NCBI GenBank assembly: GCA_026388445.1
Contig: JAPLJU010000157.1
Location: 1 to 15,958, forward strand
DNA length: 15,958 bases
Direction of reading: 5' to 3'
Source of the DNA: Deltaproteobacteria bacterium
GTDB lineage: Bacteria > Desulfobacterota > Syntrophia > Syntrophales > UBA2192
A model generated the notes under the pieces. The model had not been told where the DNA came from. It did no database searches and was given only the letters and a program-made list of their open reading frames with translations. Positions 1 to 7,468 of this stretch are shown here, in pieces. Position 1 is the stretch's first letter; each line of letters begins with the position of its first letter. The translations under genes and the position numbers were made by a program.

Positions 1-1365
1 GGTGCGGGGAGCGACGTCGGGGCGCTGAAATCGACGGCGAAGAGGCTTCCCGACGGGACCTACAGCATCACAGGCAACAAGATCTTCATCTCGAGCGGGG
101 ACCACGACCTCACACCCAACATTGTTCATGCGGTTCTTGCGCGGATCGAGGGGGACCCCCAGGGGACGAGAGGGATATCCATCTTTGCTGTTCCCAAGTA
201 CCGCGTGAAGCCCGATGGCTCCATCGGCGAGTCCAATGATGTCAAGACGGGAAACATCGAGCACAAAATGGGTATCAAGGGCTCGGCCACCTGCACGCTC
301 ATCTTTGGTGAGGAGGGGAAATGCATCGGGGAGCTGCTGGGCAGGGAGCGTGACGGCATGCGGATCATGTTCAAGCTCATGAACGAAGCGAGACTGGAGG
401 TGGGCAATCAGGCCCTGGGTGTCGCGTCAGCGGCTTACGAACACGCCGTTCAATACGCCAAGGAAAGGATCCAGGGGACGGAGATCTTCGAAATGAAGGA
501 TCCCGATGCCAAACCCGTTCCGATCATCCGCCACCCGGACATCCGCCGGACGCTCCTCTGGATGAAGGCCCATGTGGAAGGCATGAGATCACTACTCTAC
601 CAGACGTACTTCTGCATCGACATGGAAGAATCTGCCGAAACAAAGGAGGAGAGGGAAAAGTGGCAGGGACTGATGGATGTCCTCGTACCCATCTGCAAGG
701 CCTATATCTCCGACAAGTCCTTCCTGGTCTGTTCCAAGGCCGTCGATGTCTACGGGGGTTACGGATACTGTTCGGAGTATCCCGTGGAGCACTATCTCCG
801 GGACTGCAAGATCACGGCGATTTACGAAGGCACGAACGGCATCCAGGCCCTGGACCTTGTGGGGAGGAAAATCGGCATGAAGAAAGGCATGCACCTTTTG
901 AGCATGGTCGAGATCCTGAATACGATCATCTCATCGGGACGCGAATTCGAGGAGCTGAAGCAGGCCTGTCAGTACCTGGATGATGCCCGGAACGCCATAA
1001 CGGATCTGACCCTGCACTTCTACCGTCTGGGAAAGGGTGCCGGTTTCCTGATTCCGATCCTCTATGCCCAACCGTACCTCGAGCTCTTCGGGGATGTCGC
1101 GATCGGCTCCCTTCTCATGCAGCAGGCAGAGGTTGCGGCGCAGAAGCTGAAGACGATTTATGCGGAAAGGGGCGCGAAGGGTTCCGTGGCCAAGCAGCGG
1201 GCGCTCGTCCATCAGGTTCCCGATGTGGCCTTTTACCAGGGAAAGGTTGCGGCCGCGAGATTCTTTGCCGTCAACGTCCTCTCCACCATCCGGGCGAGGT
1301 GCGAGGCGGTCAAGTTAGGCGACCGGGCTCCTGTCGAAATGGCCGAAGAGTCTTTCAGTGCCTGA
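1..1365 (+). CDS. Acyl-CoA dehydrogenase, long form with C-terminal extension (5' partial)
   Basis: FAD-dependent enzyme that introduces the alpha-beta double bond into acyl-CoA, the first step of beta-oxidation; cytosolic. The frame is open from base 1, so the start lies outside the window; 454 residues are visible. The visible part begins in the middle domain (AGSDVGA, then ITGNKIFISSGDHDL), the signature of the roughly 600-residue subfamily that includes DmdC-type and FadE-like enzymes, so about 150 residues are missing. The catalytic glutamate sits in IYEGTNGIQ at codon 826-828. About 170 further residues follow, matching the Acyl-CoA_dh_C extension of this subfamily. The stop is 54 bp before the next gene, which has the next two activities of the pathway. 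Chain-length specificity cannot be told from sequence; a methylmercaptopropionyl-CoA or aryl-alkyl-CoA substrate is possible. No ETF genes are visible, so the electron acceptor is unknown. Confidence 0.95.
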   Translation, partial: GAGSDVGALKSTAKRLPDGTYSITGNKIFISSGDHDLTPNIVHAVLARIEGDPQGTRGISIFAVPKYRVKPDGSIGESNDVKTGNIEHKMGIKGSATCTLIFGEEGKCIGELLGRERDGMRIMFKLMNEARLEVGNQALGVASAAYEHAVQYAKERIQGTEIFEMKDPDAKPVPIIRHPDIRRTLLWMKAHVEGMRSLLYQTYFCIDMEESAETKEEREKWQGLMDVLVPICKAYISDKSFLVCSKAVDVYGGYGYCSEYPVEHYLRDCKITAIYEGTNGIQALDLVGRKIGMKKGMHLLSMVEILNTIISSGREFEELKQACQYLDDARNAITDLTLHFYRLGKGAGFLIPILYAQPYLELFGDVAIGSLLMQQAEVAAQKLKTIYAERGAKGSVAKQRALVHQVPDVAFYQGKVAAARFFAVNVLSTIRARCEAVKLGDRAPVEMAEESFSA

Positions 1366-1419
1366 AAACAATGACCTGCTATGCAGGTTTCCAGAAAATA
1401 GAAATAGAAGGAGGACAAC

Positions 1420-3837
1420 ATGCCATACGAAATCAAACGAGCTGCGGTGCTGGGTGCCGGCGTCATGGGCGCGGCCATCGCGGCACACCTGACCAACTGC
1501 GGCATCGAATGCGTGCTCCTGGATATCGTCCCCTTTGACCTGACCGATGCGGACAAGGCGAAGGGCCTGACGAAGGAAAGCCCCGCCTGGCGAAACAGTT
1601 TCGCACAGAGGGGGCTCGATGGGGCGCTGAGATCAAGACCGGCAAGCTTCTTCACGGCGAAGAACGCATCCATGGTCAAGGTCGGCAACTTTGAGGATCA
1701 CCTGAAGTGGCTCGCCGGCGTGGACTGGGTCATCGAGGCCGTTGTCGAAAATCTGAAGATCAAGCAGGATCTCTTCGCGAAGGTCGAGAAGATCGTGGGA
1801 CCTGACTGCATCGTCTCGACCAACACCTCGGGCATCCGGATCGCCGAGATCGCCGAGAGCTTCAGCCCGAAACTGAAGGAGCGGTTCCTCGGGACCCACT
1901 TCTTCAACCCGCCCCGTTACATGAAACTCCTGGAGATCATCCCGCTGAAGGAGACGAAAAAGGAAGTCATCGATTTCATGACCCGGTTCGGTGAGGACCG
2001 GCTGGGAAAGGGGATTGTGATGTGCAAGGACGTCCCCAACTTCATCGCCAACCGGATCGGCGTCTTCGACATGGCCAACGCCTTCGACCTCATGGTGAAG
2101 CGCGGCATGAAGGTCGAGGAGATCGACGCCGTCCTGGGCGAGGCCGTAGGACGTCCCCGCTCCGCCATCTTCGGGACGCTCGACCTCGTGGGACTGGACA
2201 CGGCGTTCCACGTCATGAAGAACCTCTACGAGGCCCTGCCCGGAGACGAGATGCGAAACCTCTTCATGCCCCCCGAATTCATCAAGGGGCTCCTGGAGCG
2301 AAAATGGCTCGGGAACAAGACGAAGCAGGGTTTTTACAAGAAACTCAAGGACGAAAAGGGAAAGAAGGTCAAGCTCGTCCTCGATTACCATACCATGGAA
2401 TATGTCCCGCCGCAGGCGCCGAGATATGAATCCGTCGGTGCGGCCAAGAAAGCCGAAGTTCCCTTTGAAAAGAAACTCAAGATGGTCTTCGGCGCCAAGG
2501 ATGCCGCCGCCGATCTCATCCGGGAGTACCTGTGCAACAACTTTATCTATTCGGCCAACCGTATCCCCGAGATCAGCGACAGTGTCGTCGAAATCGACAA
2601 CGCCATGAAATGGGGCTACAACCACCAGCTCGGACCCTTCGAGACCTGGGACGCCGTCGGTGTAAAGGAAGCCGTCGAGGTGATGAAGGCCCTCAAGAAG
2701 CCGGTCCCGGCGAGCGTCGAGGAGATGCTGAAAGGCGGCTTCGGTTCCTTCTACACCGAGAAGGCCGACGGGAAATATGCCTATGACTTCAAAGCCAAAA
2801 AATACGTCAAGATCCCGGAAAGCCCGAAGATCATTTTCCTCGCGCCCCTCAAGGACCGGAAGAAAGTCGTCAGGGAGAACCCGGGCGCGAGCCTCATTGA
2901 CATCGGCGACGGAGTGGCCTGTCTGGAGTTCCACACCAAGATGAACGCCATCGATGACGACATCATCCGCCTGATGTTCGAGAGCTGTGACATCGTGGAA
3001 AAGGATTTTCTGGGGCTCGTCGTGGGCAACCAGGGGAGCAACTTCTCGGCCGGCGCCAACATCTTCAAAGTTCTCATCGCCATCCAGAAGGGGGACTGGG
3101 ATATCCTCGAAAAATTGGTCAATGATTTCCAGCAGGCCAATATGCGGATGAAGTACCTCTCGAAGCCCGTCGTCTCGGCGCCGGCGGGCCTGACCCTGGG
3201 CGGCGGCTGCGAGGTCTCCATGCACGCAGCCCGGTGCCAGCCCTGCGGAGAGACTTATGTCGGCCTCGTGGAGGTTGGCGTGGGCGTCATCCCGGCGGGC
3301 GGCGGCACCAAGGAACTGATGGTGCGCGTCACCGAGGGGATCCCCGAGGGGGTCATCGCCACGGGGCTCAACCTCCAGGGCTATTACCAGAAGGTCTTTG
3401 AGAATATCGGCATGGCGAAAGTGGCCACCAGCGCCATGGAGGCGAAGGAACTCGGATACTTCCGAAGGTCCGACAACATTTCTTTGAACAGGGATCAACA
3501 GATCTACGACGCCAAGGAGGTTGTGCTGGGACTCTCGAGGTTCTATCGCAAGCCCGGTCCCGCCCTGATCCCTGTCATGGGTGAGAATTTCCGCGGTATC
3601 GCCGATTCCGTCCTTTACAACATGAGGCACGGCAATTACGTTTCGGACTACGATGTGGTGGTTGCCAAGAAGCTTGCCCACATCATCTCGGGCGGCGACT
3701 GCCCGGAGGGGACTTTCGTGACCGAGCAGGAAATCCTGGATCTCGAAAGGGAAGCCTTCCTGAGCCTCTGCGGCGAGGGAAAGACCCAGGACAGGATCAT
3801 GAGCATGCTGAAGACCGGCAAGCCCCTGAGGAACTAA
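1420..3837 (+). CDS. fadN: 3-hydroxyacyl-CoA dehydrogenase / enoyl-CoA hydratase fusion (FadN-type)
   Basis: Bifunctional enzyme hydrating enoyl-CoA and oxidising 3-hydroxyacyl-CoA with NAD+. The 805 residues run in the order dehydrogenase then hydratase, as in Bacillus FadN (about 790 residues) and the reverse of Escherichia coli FadB. The Rossmann motif GAGVMG is at residues 12-17. The dehydrogenase His-Glu pair is H160 (GTHFFNP) and E172, with the spacing of 12 seen in this family. A dehydrogenase C-terminal region follows (about 200-450), then a crotonase domain from about residue 490. Both crotonase acid/base glutamates are present, E598 (GGGCE) and E618 (VEVGVG), 20 apart as in FadB E119/E139. 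Both activities therefore look intact. The start is supported by AAGGAGG about 5-6 bp upstream of the ATG. It lies between an acyl-CoA dehydrogenase and a thiolase, the same gene set as the Bacillus fadNAE operon. The long open frame antisense to it is a GC-skew shadow. Confidence 0.97.
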   Translation: MPYEIKRAAVLGAGVMGAAIAAHLTNCGIECVLLDIVPFDLTDADKAKGLTKESPAWRNSFAQRGLDGALRSRPASFFTAKNASMVKVGNFEDHLKWLAGVDWVIEAVVENLKIKQDLFAKVEKIVGPDCIVSTNTSGIRIAEIAESFSPKLKERFLGTHFFNPPRYMKLLEIIPLKETKKEVIDFMTRFGEDRLGKGIVMCKDVPNFIANRIGVFDMANAFDLMVKRGMKVEEIDAVLGEAVGRPRSAIFGTLDLVGLDTAFHVMKNLYEALPGDEMRNLFMPPEFIKGLLERKWLGNKTKQGFYKKLKDEKGKKVKLVLDYHTMEYVPPQAPRYESVGAAKKAEVPFEKKLKMVFGAKDAAADLIREYLCNNFIYSANRIPEISDSVVEIDNAMKWGYNHQLGPFETWDAVGVKEAVEVMKALKKPVPASVEEMLKGGFGSFYTEKADGKYAYDFKAKKYVKIPESPKIIFLAPLKDRKKVVRENPGASLIDIGDGVACLEFHTKMNAIDDDIIRLMFESCDIVEKDFLGLVVGNQGSNFSAGANIFKVLIAIQKGDWDILEKLVNDFQQANMRMKYLSKPVVSAPAGLTLGGGCEVSMHAARCQPCGETYVGLVEVGVGVIPAGGGTKELMVRVTEGIPEGVIATGLNLQGYYQKVFENIGMAKVATSAMEAKELGYFRRSDNISLNRDQQIYDAKEVVLGLSRFYRKPGPALIPVMGENFRGIADSVLYNMRHGNYVSDYDVVVAKKLAHIISGGDCPEGTFVTEQEILDLEREAFLSLCGEGKTQDRIMSMLKTGKPLRN

Positions 3838-3917
3838 GAAGGGTTCTTGACCGTGAAGTCAAACGACTGAAAGCTCCTCGATGCATTGAGGGGTTCATGG
3901 AATAAGGGAGGTAAATC

Positions 3918-5105
3918 ATGAGAGATGCCGTTATTATCGAAGCGGTGAGAAGTCCAGGCGGACGATACAGAAGGGGAGGGCTGGCCGGGACCCGGGCCGA
4001 GGAAATCGGGATCCAGGTCCTGAAGGGCCTGATGGCGAGGGTTCCACAGCTGAAACCCGGGGATGTGGACGACCTGATCGTGGGATGCGCCTTCCCGGAA
4101 GCGGAGCAGGGCATGAATATGGGCAGGGTGCTGACCCTCGGTGCGGGGCTGCCGATCACCACCTCGGGGATGACGATCAACCGGTTCTGTTCATCGGGGC
4201 TCCAGTCCATCGCCGACGCGACGGCGAAGATCCGGGCGGGCTGGTCAGAGGTGATCATCGCGGGTGGTACGGAGAGCATGTCCCATATCCCGATGGGCGG
4301 GAGCGTCTTCCGCCCCGACCCCGACTGGGGGGACCGGCCGAACACGTATGTCTCCATGGGCATCACGGCAGAAAACGTGGCGTCCCATTACAAGGTCTCC
4401 CGCGAGGACCAGGACGCCTTCGGTGCCGAGAGCAACCGCAGGGCCGCTGAAGCCATCCAGTCGGGCAAGTTCAAGGATGAGATCATCCCCATTCAGGCCT
4501 TCCGTTACAGGAAGGATGAGGCTGGCAAGCGGGTCCGCGAGGCATACACCTTCGGCATGGATGACGGTGTGCGCTGGCCCACGACCCCGGCGGATCTCGG
4601 CAAGCTGAGACCGGCATTCAGGAACGGGGGCTCCGTCACGGCGGGCAACTCCTCGCAGATGACCGACGGTGCGGCCTTCGCCCTTCTCCTGTCGTCTGAG
4701 AAGGCGAAGGACATCGGCGTCAAGCCCATGGCACGGCTCATATGTTATGCCGTAGCCGGCTGCGCCCCGGAAGAGATGGGAATCGGGCCCGCCGTCGCGA
4801 TCCCAAAGGTCTTGAAGCTGGCGGGACTGGCGCTTTCGGACATCGACCTCTTCGAGATCAACGAGGCCTTTGCCTCGCAGGCCATCGCCAGCGTCCGGCA
4901 GCTGGGGATCGAGGATCGCTGGCGAAAGGGGGACATCAACCCCAACGGCGGCGCCATCGCGCTGGGCCACCCGCTCGGCTCCACGGGGGCGAAGCTCACG
5001 GCCCAGGTCCTCCACGAGGCCCGCAAACGCGGTGCCAAGCGCTGTATCGTGTCGATGTGCATCGGCGGTGGCATGGGTGCGGCGGGGATATACGAGATGA
5101 TGTAG
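3918..5105 (+). CDS. fadA: Acetyl-CoA C-acyltransferase (thiolase)
   Basis: Thiolase of 395 residues, the usual length. It cleaves 3-ketoacyl-CoA with CoA to acetyl-CoA and a shortened acyl-CoA, closing the beta-oxidation cycle; the reverse condensation is chemically possible. The nucleophilic cysteine is C91 (NRFCSSG), the catalytic histidine H351 (GHPLG) and the second cysteine C381 (CIGGGMG); NEAFASQ is also present. All catalytic residues are therefore in place. The ATG has a strong GGGAGGT site 6 bp upstream. An 80-bp gap without a visible terminator separates it from the upstream fusion gene, so cotranscription is likely, and the operon ends at the hairpin at 5172-5208. Whether it is a degradative (FadA-like) or a biosynthetic acetoacetyl-CoA thiolase is inferred from context only. 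Confidence 0.96.
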   Translation: MRDAVIIEAVRSPGGRYRRGGLAGTRAEEIGIQVLKGLMARVPQLKPGDVDDLIVGCAFPEAEQGMNMGRVLTLGAGLPITTSGMTINRFCSSGLQSIADATAKIRAGWSEVIIAGGTESMSHIPMGGSVFRPDPDWGDRPNTYVSMGITAENVASHYKVSREDQDAFGAESNRRAAEAIQSGKFKDEIIPIQAFRYRKDEAGKRVREAYTFGMDDGVRWPTTPADLGKLRPAFRNGGSVTAGNSSQMTDGAAFALLLSSEKAKDIGVKPMARLICYAVAGCAPEEMGIGPAVAIPKVLKLAGLALSDIDLFEINEAFASQAIASVRQLGIEDRWRKGDINPNGGAIALGHPLGSTGAKLTAQVLHEARKRGAKRCIVSMCIGGGMGAAGIYEMM

Positions 5106-5171
5106 GATAAAGAGGCACAGGGCAAAAGGCTAAAGGCTTAAGGTAAATAAATATAAAAAGCAGAACATCTC

Positions 5172-5208
5172 AAGGCCGCGGTTCGGAAGACCGCGGCCTT
5201 CCTTTTTT
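5172..5208 (+). terminator. Intrinsic terminator of the beta-oxidation operon
   Basis: A perfect 11-bp GC-rich stem (AAGGCCGCGGT at 5172-5182 paired with ACCGCGGCCTT at 5190-5200), a 7-nt loop, and a run of six T at 5203-5208. It lies 66 bp after the thiolase stop and before the next gene, so it separates the operon from the amidohydrolase. Confidence 0.93.
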
Positions 5209-5280
5209 GAAAAGCATCGACAGTTACCCGGGATGCTGGTATAGCTGAATGGCAAATACCGCTTCTCAGGGAGGTGTCAG

Positions 5281-6084
5281 ATGAAGATCGGGTTTGTTCA
5301 GTTTGATCCCGCATTCGGGGAGGTGGAGAAAAATCTTTCAAGCGCAGCCTCCCTGATCGAAGGCGTTGAGGCCGACCTCCTTGTTCTGCCGGAACTTTTC
5401 AACACGGGGTATCTTTTTACCTCGAAGCAGGAAGCAATCGATCTTTCAGAAGAAGTCCCCGACGGCAGGACGGTGAAAGCCCTCACGGCCGTGGCGAAAG
5501 AAAAAGGGGTCCACATCGTCGCCGGACTTGCGGAGTGGGACGATGGCAGGATTCACAACTCCGCTGTCCTTGTTTCACCCCGGGGCCATGTGGGAACTTA
5601 CCGCAAGATTCATCTTTTCTATGAAGAGAAGCTCTGGTTTGATCCCGGAGACCTGGAGCCGGAGGTCTTCGATATCGGATCCTGCCGGGTGGGCGTGATG
5701 GTCTGCTTCGACTGGTTCTTCCCCGAGACGGCAAGGGTCCTGGCCCTGAAGGGCGCGGATATCATTTGCCACAGCGCGAACCTGGTTCTGCCCTATTGCC
5801 AGGACGCGATGATCACCCGGTGTCTGGAAAACCGTGTCTTTGCAGTGACGTGTAACCGCACGGGGTCGGAACGGCGGGGGGGGAAGACGCTCATGTACAC
5901 CGGGCAGAGTCAGATCGTTGATCCACGGGGTCAGGTCCTCTACCGGGCCGAGCGGGAAACCGACGAAGTTCATGTAGCGGACGTGGACGTGACGGCCGCG
6001 AGGGACAAGCAGCTCAACGAACACAATAACCTCTTCGGAGACCGGCGGTCCCAGTTTTACAGCGCCCTGGTGCAGAAATTTTAG
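5281..6084 (+). CDS. Carbon-nitrogen hydrolase (nitrilase superfamily)
   Basis: Cytosolic amidohydrolase of 267 residues, typical for the omega-amidase/N-carbamoyl-amine hydrolase branch of the nitrilase superfamily. The Glu-Lys-Cys triad is visible: E38 (LPELFNTGY), K109 (TYRKIHLF) and C142 (VMVCFDWFFPE); E115/E116 could supply the second glutamate. The ATG at 5281 has GGGAGGTG just upstream, and the strong terminator at 5172-5208 gives it its own transcription unit, although I see no clear promoter in the 70 bp between. The substrate is not evident: the neighbours are unrelated, so omega-amidase, carbamoyl-putrescine-like amidase or a metabolite-repair role cannot be told apart. It converges with the HDOD gene, with 26 bp between stops. 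Confidence 0.92.
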   Translation: MKIGFVQFDPAFGEVEKNLSSAASLIEGVEADLLVLPELFNTGYLFTSKQEAIDLSEEVPDGRTVKALTAVAKEKGVHIVAGLAEWDDGRIHNSAVLVSPRGHVGTYRKIHLFYEEKLWFDPGDLEPEVFDIGSCRVGVMVCFDWFFPETARVLALKGADIICHSANLVLPYCQDAMITRCLENRVFAVTCNRTGSERRGGKTLMYTGQSQIVDPRGQVLYRAERETDEVHVADVDVTAARDKQLNEHNNLFGDRRSQFYSALVQKF

Positions 6085-6110
6085 GGAGATAGCGGGATTT
6101 TTCTTCCGGA

Positions 6111-6962
6111 TTATCTGACGGGTTTAGAAGGCAATTTGATCTCCAGGTATTTTCTCAATCCAACGACCTGGAACGCATTGTTGATGACCGTCAGGAGGTT
6201 CGAGTCGGTCTGGTCTCCCAGGCTCTCGGACTGAACAACAAATTTGCCCGAACGCATGAAGCTTCGTTCCACGACACAGTGGGCGAGATCGACGACGGCC
6301 GTGGCCGAAAAACCGTTCCTGTCGATGCTGAAGTGCTGGTTGAGAATGATGCCGGCGAGATAATCGGGAAGCGAGAACTTCTGGATCATCCGAACCCCGA
6401 AATAGGGGTGGTATCTGGAGGTAAAATCACTGTCCGGCTTCAGATGGTTTTGCTTTTCGTAAAGAACGATCGGAATTTTGCCCATCTCGAGAAGCAGCGA
6501 ACCCAGTTCAACCCGGTCCTGGTCAAGGGCGTTCAGCGCCAGCTGTCTTGCGAGAACCCTGCCGATGATGGCCCTGGAAAAACTTCTGGCTGCCAGCTCT
6601 TCCAGTTCGTGACTTGAAAAATAGAGGGTGAAGGCCAGGATGTAGATCTTTGCCGGTTTCATGCCCAGCCGCATGACCACGTTCAGGAATTCGTGGGCCT
6701 CTCCCGCCTTGGTTTTTCCGAGGTGAGAGACGAGATTGGCGCGGCCGATCAGGCGGGAGAGAACGTCCTGCCTGAGCTTCAGTTTGATCTTTTCAATGTC
6801 CTCCTGGCGGGCGTCTTCATTGTCGAGGATGGATATGACTTCGGGCGCAAAACCCAGATTCAGCTTGTCGAGAACCTGCGTTTCGATCTCCCTCAGACGC
6901 CCGAGGTCTTCATGAGTCTCGACTTTGAATTCGCCAAATTTTTGAAGAGTGACGGTCTCCAT
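6111..6962 (-). CDS. HDOD domain protein
   Basis: 283-residue soluble protein built around an HDOD domain (about residues 70-230), the HD-like helical fold used in bacterial signalling, often downstream of two-component or c-di-GMP systems. Family-like features are the stretch LSRLIGRANLVSHLG, the central LGSLLLEMGKI in place of the usual GLLHDIG, and a helix with YHPYFGVRMI. The His-Asp pair of true HD phosphohydrolases is not seen at the corresponding position (L-E-M), in line with HDOD proteins being non-catalytic scaffolds. There is no receiver, EAL or GGDEF domain. The start is ATG with only a weak GGAG site 9 bp upstream. It is transcribed divergently from the molybdenum enzyme and has no obvious functional partner nearby. 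Confidence 0.83.
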   Translation of the reverse strand: METVTLQKFGEFKVETHEDLGRLREIETQVLDKLNLGFAPEVISILDNEDARQEDIEKIKLKLRQDVLSRLIGRANLVSHLGKTKAGEAHEFLNVVMRLGMKPAKIYILAFTLYFSSHELEELAARSFSRAIIGRVLARQLALNALDQDRVELGSLLLEMGKIPIVLYEKQNHLKPDSDFTSRYHPYFGVRMIQKFSLPDYLAGIILNQHFSIDRNGFSATAVVDLAHCVVERSFMRSGKFVVQSESLGDQTDSNLLTVINNAFQVVGLRKYLEIKLPSKPVR

Positions 6963-7174
6963 ATAACCGGGCTCCGGTGCCGGTGACTCGAATGGATCGT
7001 GGTTTCCAACCTTCCATCAGATGTGCAGAGGTACCTGCCATCAGGCGGTCAGGTCCTCAAGTTCAATCAATGAGCAAAAACCATACCACTCATGCGAATT
7101 TTTTGATGCGGGGTAACTATTGGATTGAAAATAGTTTTTCCCTTTTTTAACGGGTCAACGGATACGGATTTTTC

Positions 7175-7204
7175 TTGACACAGCGATACACGAGCCTCTA
7201 TCTA
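7175..7204 (+). promoter_or_regulatory. Sigma-70-type promoter candidate
   Basis: A perfect -35 box TTGACA at 7175-7180, then a 17-18 bp spacer and a weak -10 (CTATCT at 7198-7203 or TATCTA at 7199-7204). It points towards the 38-codon ORF and the molybdenum enzyme, whose start is about 265 bp downstream, giving a long leader. Confidence 0.55.
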
Positions 7205-7349
7205 ACAGGATAATGGCTCTGAATGTCGCGGTCGTTCCCGAAGCGCTGCGGTAGGCTGGAAAAAGTCCTCGTGGCGGAAGGATCGGTCCTCCCGGTCCCG
7301 GCTTCAGGGCGTGTCATGAATCGATAACTTATTCTTTTTGGGGTTGCCG

Positions 7350-7466
7350 ATGCCGAAGAAAAGGGTTGCCAAGACGTCCAAGATGGCCGGTCTTGCCCCC
7401 GGGACACTCATTCATATCTGGGAGCAGATGTGCATTTTTCACCGGGCTGGCAGAGGAGGTTGTTAG
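7350..7466 (+). pseudogene. 38-codon ORF resembling a CorA N-terminus (remnant or leader ORF)
   Basis: The ORF starts at ATG 7350 and stops at TAG 7464-7466, two bases before the molybdenum-enzyme ATG. Its first 25 or so residues (MPKKRVAKTSKMAGLAPGTL, then IHI) closely resemble, from memory, the N-terminus of CorA magnesium/cobalt channels, which carry a K-x-GLPPGTLV-like motif near their start; Thermotoga maritima CorA has KKGLPPGTLVY. The remaining 13 residues do not continue the family and the channel body is absent. It could be the 5' remnant of a deleted corA, with the promoter now serving the downstream gene, or a small leader ORF translationally coupled to it. No database search was possible. 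Confidence 0.35.
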
Positions 7467-7468
7467 GT

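Larger units (their letters stand above)
6963..7468. other. Divergent intergenic region with promoter, leader and small ORF
   Basis: About 505 bp between the HDOD gene (-) and the molybdenum enzyme (+). The first half is AT-richer than its surroundings and contains a weak hairpin (AACTATT at 7115-7121 with AATAGTT at 7130-7136) followed by T-rich sequence. It then holds a sigma-70-like promoter (7175-7204), about 140 nt of GC-rich leader with no recognised riboswitch, and a 38-codon ORF (7350-7466). I see no clear promoter for the HDOD gene. Confidence 0.6.

Noticed and set aside
1633..3681. 682-codon open frame antisense to the FadN-like gene
   Set aside because: It is a codon-bias shadow of a gene with intact catalytic residues; its translation is low-complexity and shows no family motif.
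4245..5015. 256-codon antisense frame in the thiolase
   Set aside because: The opposite strand encodes a full thiolase with all active-site residues; no start signal or recognisable motif on this strand.
5230..5275. tRNA-like string (GCTGGTATAGCTGAATGGC) before the amidohydrolase
   Set aside because: No D-stem closure, anticodon arm, TTCGA arm or matching acceptor end follows.
7430..7468. Upstream GTG start for the molybdenum enzyme
   Set aside because: It adds 13 residues atypical of the family and places the AGGAGG site inside the gene; ATG 7469 has ideal spacing to that site.
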